Below, in pieces: positions 58,152 to 64,000 of a stretch of 64,000 bases of DNA. Numbering within the stretch: position 1 is the first letter of the stretch; the number at the start of each line of letters is the position of its first letter. The notes beneath the pieces were generated by a model that saw only the letters and a program-made list of their open reading frames with translations, had not been told where the DNA came from and did not search any database. Source of the DNA: Cricetomys ansorgei (taxonomy: Eukaryota > Chordata > Mammalia > Rodentia > Nesomyidae); NCBI GenBank assembly GCA_026225945.1, contig JAMJFZ010000239.1, positions 27,925,501 through 27,989,500 on the forward strand, written 5' to 3'. Position numbers and translations under genes: made by a program.

Positions 58152-60138
58152 ATTTTTAATATGAAAGTGCTTAGTATTTAATATCAACTCAGTGTTTTAC
58201 TTATATAGAGTGGCTAAAGTCTTAAAGAGAATTAAGTATTTCTATCTTGCAGGAACATTGGGTTACTGAAGTTCTTTTAATTTCTAGCACATGTTAGTTG
58301 TTGACATTTCTAATAAAGTATTATCTTATTATATGTAGTAGAAATAGGAAACTAACATACAGAAAAACTAGAATCACCTCAATTTAATGTAGCAATAAAC
58401 ACTGGTAAACAAAGTGACAGGAAAAAGGTGCCTCAATATAATATTCTCATCCTCATTGTAAAGGGCTGTGAAATGGGTGATGTAGTCATTTTCCACATGA
58501 AAATCTCTATCTGTCCTAAGGAGCTATTTCATTAGTATTTAATAAGAGTGGACAGAGCAGAGATGCTTGCAGCTTTTAATAACCATAATGATATTTAGCA
58601 TAAGTCCTATTATTTAAAAAAAAATTCAAGAATCACCTGAGTGTCAGCTAAATGATCTATCCTAGAGGTGAGCTGGACATTAAAGTGATAATGTCTTAAT
58701 TGTGAAGATCACAGTCCTAAATACAACAGTGACAATTTAAAGAGAGAATAGCATTTCAGGATAACTGCTTCCAATTAACAGCTCAAACTTCATAGGTCTC
58801 AATCGCAATCTGTCATGTTGAAGATAGGTGGTTTCTGCTCAGGGATACCTCTTACATTTTCTAGGATTTCTTGGCCTTATTAATTCAAATCTTGCTCTCA
58901 ATGCATGCATGTAGCCAAGATAATTACTAGAAGGCAAGATCAAAGAGAGCATATTATAGTCCTGTTCCATTTTCTGCTGATGTGAGTGATCTGCCTGTCC
59001 TTTGATGTTGTATGCTTCTACAGCAGAAGTACAGAGGATAAAAATACTACACCGTGTAATCTGGCATTTATCCCATGAGAGCAGAATTCCAAATTGTGAC
59101 ACATGTCAAGAAGTTAAAAAAAAATAACTTAAAAGAGACCTATGCTTTATAAAGTGACATACTGTGCATTTAAACACCATCAAACATCATTTTCCATTAC
59201 AAATTTAGTCCCTGGTATAAAATTCAAAGAATTTTTGTAACTTTAGTGGAAGAAAATAGTTACCATATTTACAAGCAATTACATGAAACATGTGCCTGAG
59301 CCTTTATTCACCTAATGAGAGTTGTTGAGAGGAAGCAGAATATGGTGCACTCATGTATGTGAATGTACAAACACAGGAGGACTCCGAGGTCCTCCTCATG
59401 CACTGTGCACTGAGAACCAGATGGTTTGAGTTTTCTGGATTTTCTCTCATCTTAAGTCTTGAATGTGGGGCCACTCTGCTATGCCCGTGCTTTTTGTTCT
59501 CTGGAGGACGGAGTTTGTAGTTTACAACATCACTTCCAACTTGAATATTGGCTCTTATAGACTGCACAAGTAGCAACATGGTATAGGATGCTGAATGGAC
59601 CATGCCCAGTGTTGTCCTAGCTTGTCCTTTAAAAAATACTAAATGAGTGTGTGTTTCTGCATGCGTGGGCGAGTGAGCACACAAGTGCACACAGGGTGTG
59701 GTTGCTTACATATGAGCTCAGGAACTACAGATGGCAATATTACTTTTAGGGTTACCTTTCCTCGTGATTTAAATTGAATTCCTGCCCTCCTGAAGGGAAG
59801 TGACATTTTTCCAACAATGCCCCAGTTACTCCTCAATTCCAGTTTGTTCTATTTTGGAATTAGAAGCCTCCAAGGTACACAATCAGACCTACATGTTTTG
59901 ACAGGAAAATGGAACTTTGTATGGACGTCATGGCTGTCACATTTTAAGCACAATGACAGATATTGTGAAAATTGGGTTTGATGGGATATGACTTAGCCCA
60001 TACACTTCACTCCAGATACAAATCAAACCAGTTTTTATTTTGAAAAAAATAATGTTTTTCCTTTTTCTCATCAACTATACTTTCGAGGATTTTCAAGTGC
60101 CAGAAAGGTTACAGGGTATAACAGTGAACAATAACTAA
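58152..60138. other. 2 kb of unrecognised intergenic DNA
   Basis: No repeat or gene recognised. The 128-codon minus-strand open frame at 59304-59690 has no domain or family resemblance that I can see and begins in a CA/TG-like stretch. A TGTG/GCAC-rich stretch at 59645-59705 may be a decayed SINE tail. Confidence 0.45.
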
Positions 60139-60312
60139 ACATCTATCATCTATCTATTATCTATCACCTATAAATCACTTATCTCTCTACTCATTAATTA
60201 TCATCCCTCACATATTTATACCTACCTCTCTGTTATATATTACCTATTTATTTATTATATATCTATCATCGTTCTAGCTAGCACCATCATCTATCTATAT
60301 CCTTGTCATCTA
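60139..60312. repeat. degenerate (ATCT)n tetranucleotide repeat
   Basis: About 170 bases of CTATCATCTATCT-type words, interrupted by TTTA and CTACC units. An old, eroded array. Confidence 0.85.
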
Positions 60313-60816
60313 TTTTTAAAGTTATTTTTCCTTCATATTTCTCCATTGATGACAATAAGTTTCCAATCATACAATAGAACCCAATAGAGTTCACATCATT
60401 TAACATAATGAATGTCTAAACACAGATGTAGATGATAACACCCCTCGTGTTCTTCGGCATATCTGTGTGCTACAGAACTCAGAGGTGTTGTAACATTAAG
60501 AGAACCAATGCCATAATGCTGAATCCTGACAAAGACCAGCCACAAAACTATGAAGCACATTTTCAAAAAATTGTCTTGAAGACATGGTTGAAATAAGGAT
60601 TGAGAAATCACATTTTGCCTCAAGAATTGTCCTTAGAAGCACTTAAATCTATTCAGTCTCCATACCTCTAACTTGAGTTGGAGACAGAAGTCTGTTTGTT
60701 CAACAGTTGTTCATTTTAGGTTCCTATCGCTGAATGAGGTCTTTACTTTCCTTATTTGTAATCACTGCCATTCTGTACATAACACACATCTTAACTATTT
60801 ATATCCACTTACTGGG
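60313..60816. other. unrecognised intergenic DNA
   Basis: Nothing I can support. Confidence 0.5.
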
Positions 60817-61137
60817 TGTTATGAAGTATGTTTGTGAACCTACAAAATATGCATGCTGGAGCTCTCACCCTCACTGGTCTAAAATGAGAAAATTGTCTTT
60901 AAAGGAGGTTAGGTCGTGTGGGTAGAACCCTCATGATAGAATTAAAAAGAGATCCAGAGGCTTTCCACTTGCCTCTTTCCCACAGGAGAAAGACTACTAT
61001 ATTAGACATTGGATCTGATGATACCTTGGCCTTGAACTTCTGGTCTTTCAAAATAGGCACTAGTGTCCTCGTGAGAAGTGGGTTTTCAAAGTCACAGAGG
61101 ATGCGGTAACACATTATAGCAGCTGGAACTAAGACCT
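60817..61137 (+). mobile_element. MLT1-type MaLR solo LTR (ancient)
   Basis: The LTR layout is clear: AAATATGCATGCTGGAGCTCTC, then GGAGGTTAGGTCGTGTGGG, then AACCCTCATGATAGAATTAAA, then AAGAGATCCAGAGGC. It continues GACATTGGATCTGATGATACC, CTTGGCCTTGAACTTCTGG and TATAGCAGCTGGAACTAAGAC at the 3' end. This family predates rodents. Overlapping open frames on both strands are LTR sequence. Confidence 0.82.
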
Positions 61138-61174
61138 AGGTTGACTTTTTATACTCCCAGAGATTCACATACCA

Positions 61175-61330
61175 TCTCTAGAGCAAAGCTCCCAAACATC
61201 TACCTCCATCCTCTGTTCTGACTTATTAAGCCTCATAATGACTCAATCAGACTGAGAGTTCCAAACTACAGATGAGAGCATAGGACACAGTTACTTGTCC
61301 AAGTTTATTAAAGTTATACAGAGAAACTGT
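61175..61330 (-). repeat. MIR SINE
   Basis: Minus-strand MIR wording: TTAAGCCTCATAATGACTC, ACTACAGATGAGAGCATAGG and CAGTTACTTGTCCAAGTTTA. Order and spacing fit. Confidence 0.6.
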
Positions 61331-61429
61331 TTCCATAAATAAAAAAATAAGTCACTTATGCACTTGATACCCTCTTATGGCTTCTCACATCACTAAATAT
61401 AGAGGAATATTTAATCTTTTATCACATTA

Positions 61430-62185
61430 AAAGGCATGTGTGATAGCTAGGAAGGGATCAAATCCAAGGCCTCTGTGAAGGGAGCACAATTAAAGGCCTG
61501 TGTGATCTGGATGGAATGCAGAAAGCGTGTCAGACTAATCCCACTCTTGTTTGTGCTAATGCCAAGTGAAAGGAATTTTTGTGGCTAAGGCAAAGTAGTA
61601 CACACCTTTAATCCCAACACTAGGTTCTAAAAGGAAGCAGTCAGTTCAGAAGTAGTTCATGGCTCTCAGATCATGGTTACAGAATGAGTACATGCCTTTA
61701 ATCTCAACTCTGAGATTGAGTCAGAGTAAACTCTGAGACTGAATCACAGTGAAGAAACACTCAACTCTCAGGATATAAAATCAGGCTCTGAGGTCAGAGA
61801 CACACATAGGGAGTCTATAGCAGTCTGAAGCAGAGACAGAGGCAGTTTGGCAGAAGTCAATATCAGATGCGAAAAAAGAGTCAGTTTGAAGCTGAGCAAA
61901 GCAGTTCAGTCAGAGAAGTTGCAAGAGACAGCCAGAGTCAGCAAAGGTCAGAAGAGTTTAGTCACAAACAGCCAGCTCAGTAAGTCACTTTGAATGAGTC
62001 AACTTGAAGAAGAGTTTGAGCCAGAACAGCAAAGGGGTTGAATCAACCAGCCAGAAAAGTCAGTTGAGTTCAGTATAGTTCTTAGTTCAGAAGGAGCTAG
62101 TATGAGTGAGCCAGTCAGCAGTAATTTCCAGAGATTGAAATGTTTAGGTTTGAAGATTAGATTGTAAAGAACACAATAATCAACA
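61430..62185 (+). repeat. AGTCAG-rich interspersed repeat, copy 5
   Basis: Starts with GGCATGTGTGATAGCTAGGAAGG, similar to copy 4. B1-like TTTAATCCC words lie near 61608 and 61697. The body is AGTCAGAG/GCAGTC-rich with CAACTTGAAGAAGAGTTTGAG near 62001 and CAGTCAGCAGTAATTTCCAG near 62113. The AATAAA-containing end present in copies 3 and 4 is degraded. Confidence 0.75.
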
Positions 62186-62229
62186 CATACATATACATCT
62201 ACAACTAAAGTTCAAGCATGATCTCCTTT

Positions 62230-62612
62230 GTGTGGTGTAAAAGATACTCCTGATCTGATCCCTATTTACTCCTGGACCTTCTCCTTCCATATGCTTTTAC
62301 CACATACTTTTGTACACAATTCTTTTGTGTCTTTCTTTAATGTCTTTTCTTACTTTACCAACCAAATTATAAAAAAAAAATCCTTAACTGACTCCTATCA
62401 CTGTATATTCTCATTTTCCTTAAAAATTCCTAATTTTCCCTACAGTATGCTCTATATTACATTATTTTGTAAACCTCCTCACTGCTACACTCTAAGTTCT
62501 ACAGCAAGATACCCTCCTACCTCTCTCTCTACTGTATTCTCAATGCCTGAATTGTGTTTTGTGCTTATAAGTACTCAATAAATATCAGTTAATTAAATTA
62601 TTTTGAGAATTA
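62230..62612 (+). mobile_element. L2 LINE 3'-end relic
   Basis: Pyrimidine-rich L2 wording ends in a clear terminus: ACTCTAAGTTCTACAGC, TATTCTCAATGCCTGAATTG and AAGTACTCAATAAATATCAG. The last of these matches the L2 end GTGCTCAATAAATATTTG. The 117-codon open frame at 62228-62581 is this relic read in one frame, with no intact domain. Confidence 0.65.
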
Positions 62613-64000
62613 ACCAAAGCCTACTAGTCATTATTTCTGTAGAAAATGATCAGAGACTAGGAAATTTGGTGAACTTTCACAGTAATTCACTTATGTGGAT
62701 GGACAAAGAAATTGAGTATAGTAAATTTATTAATAAGTAATTAAAATTGTTCCAGAGAGTGATGATTTTAGTTACAAAAGCAATATAACAACATAATTCA
62801 TGTGAAGTGATTGATTTGTACATTTATAAGTGTTCTCAAATGTAATCTTGTTCTATTGAACCCAAATTCCACTTTGACACCACTTAAGGACACATTTCTT
62901 TATATACATCATGCTTCATATAAGAATAACAATAATCTTTGCTTAGCTTATTATTCATGACATGACTATATGATGTTGACGAAGATCTTACTCTTTATTT
63001 TATGCTTCATTTTCTTTAGCTACACACAGAAATGTCTGAAATAAAATCTGCATTTCCCAGTCATCTTCATAAGTAACTAGGTTTATATGATTATGCTTAA
63101 AATATATGACTCTGTCATATGTCTTGAAGTGGGATTAGTTGTTCTAAGTATCAACTATTTTTTCCATTAACAGTAGCTTCATGCCATGATACTGGATTAC
63201 CAACTTCAATCCCCTCTTGAATACAGCAATGCTGTGTCATTTTCAAATCCAGGATGAAAACATTCTACTTATGATCTTCCAGACTCTCACCTTCCTGTAA
63301 GCTGTAGTATCACTGTGTCATGGCTCAAAGTCAGTCATAGAGATGCAGGCTGTACCATATGAATGATGGAATGATCAGACAGAAGAAATCTCTGTTTTAC
63401 ATTTGCCACATATTTTTAGAGCAATTAGCCTACCTATCTCAAAGAATGCATAGGAACAATAAAATTATTTATTCTTTAATTATATATTCAGACTTACTCT
63501 GTGTCAGCAACTTAGGGATTTTGTTTTGTTGCTGTTTGTTTGAATAGGGAAGTTCTCCACATCTTTCATACTTCCCTCTGTCTAGACTTTGGGGTTAAAA
63601 TTAAACATCATCTCAAATGGTGATATGAACCCCACATGTTTATAACAAAAGTCTAAAATTCCCTTCACTTATGGAAAAGGTTGTAACATCTAATTATGTG
63701 CCCATATCCTCAAACGTACATGAAAATGAAAAATATGGCTTTAATTTAACCACCTTTGAGGTCTTTTTTTTTTTTTTTCATTTAAACTGAATCTAATTCT
63801 ACCAAATAGACCATGGTGTATGCTCTAGTACCTAAATCATTTGAGTCAATTGTGGATCCAGTTCAGGCGTATTACTGCCTTGGCCAAGAGGGTTCTGCCA
63901 CACATGGATATCACCCTGCTCTGGTGATTATCCGACAATGCACCTCTTCACCCAGCCACTTCTTGTGAGCTATTATACTACCTATACAAATGAGCTAGCC
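62613..64000. other. unrecognised intergenic DNA to the window end
   Basis: No repeat family or gene recognised. A T16 run lies near 63764-63779. The final 200 bases, with GGCGTATTACTGCC and TTATCCGACAATGC, look less AT-rich but are not identifiable. Confidence 0.5.

Noticed and set aside
59304..59690. 128-codon minus-strand open frame
   Set aside because: No family resemblance and no flanking exon signals. In AT-rich DNA of this size one or two such frames are expected.
4620..62185. AGTCAG-rich copies as a complete endogenous retrovirus
   Set aside because: No internal gag/pol-like sequence, primer-binding site or paired LTRs were seen. Copies lie 13-17 kb apart in both orientations.
62228..62581. 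117-codon plus-strand open frame
   Set aside because: It is an L2 LINE 3' relic, ending at the L2 terminus.

Overview
The window reads as intergenic DNA from a muroid rodent (mouse, rat, hamster or vole type). The evidence is its repeats: B1, B3/RSINE1-type and B4-type (tRNA head plus B1 body) SINEs, L1 elements with rodent Lx-like 3' untranslated regions, rodent MaLR-type solo LTRs and a URR1-like hAT fragment, over an older mammalian layer of MIR, L2 and MLT1. No clearly young mouse- or rat-specific copies stand out, so I do not name a species. Family names come from remembered consensus sequences, not a database search.

I find no protein-coding gene, exon, tRNA, rRNA or small RNA. The open reading frames of 60-171 codons are chance frames or lie inside repeats: L1 3' UTR, simple repeats, or a 354-nt pyrimidine tract. 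None looks like a known protein. The base composition is AT-rich and I see no CpG island, so this looks like a gene desert or a very large intron.

Layout. 1-8.4 kb is repeat-rich: two L1 3' ends, two MaLR LTRs, one copy of an AGTCAG-rich repeat and several SINEs. 8.4-16.3 kb is mostly unrecognised single-copy-like DNA with small L1, URR1 and SINE fragments. 16.3-20.5 kb holds an L1 end, an RSINE1-like SINE, an AGTCAG-rich copy and an L1 with a 5' inversion and a perfect 14-bp target-site duplication. 20.5-23.7 kb is almost free of interspersed repeats and contains a dense E-box array (21.4-21.5 kb) and a conserved-looking block (22.1-22.8 kb). 23.7-36.5 kb mixes old L1, L2, MIR, B4 and B1 with a second conserved-looking block at 26.4-27.1 kb. 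37.6-38.0 kb is an uninterrupted pyrimidine tract. 41.1-43.4 kb holds an RSINE1-like SINE and two L1 ends. 43.8-47.2 kb has no recognised interspersed repeat and contains the strongest candidate enhancer (45.15-46.13 kb), dense in homeodomain, SOX and MEIS-like words. 47.6-64 kb returns to AGTCAG-rich, B4, B1, MLT1, MIR and L2 copies, with simple repeats.

The most useful leads are the candidate conserved noncoding elements (chiefly 45.15-46.13 kb), the E-box array, the twin-priming L1, and a five-copy AGTCAG-rich family carrying B1-like TTTAATCCCAG modules.
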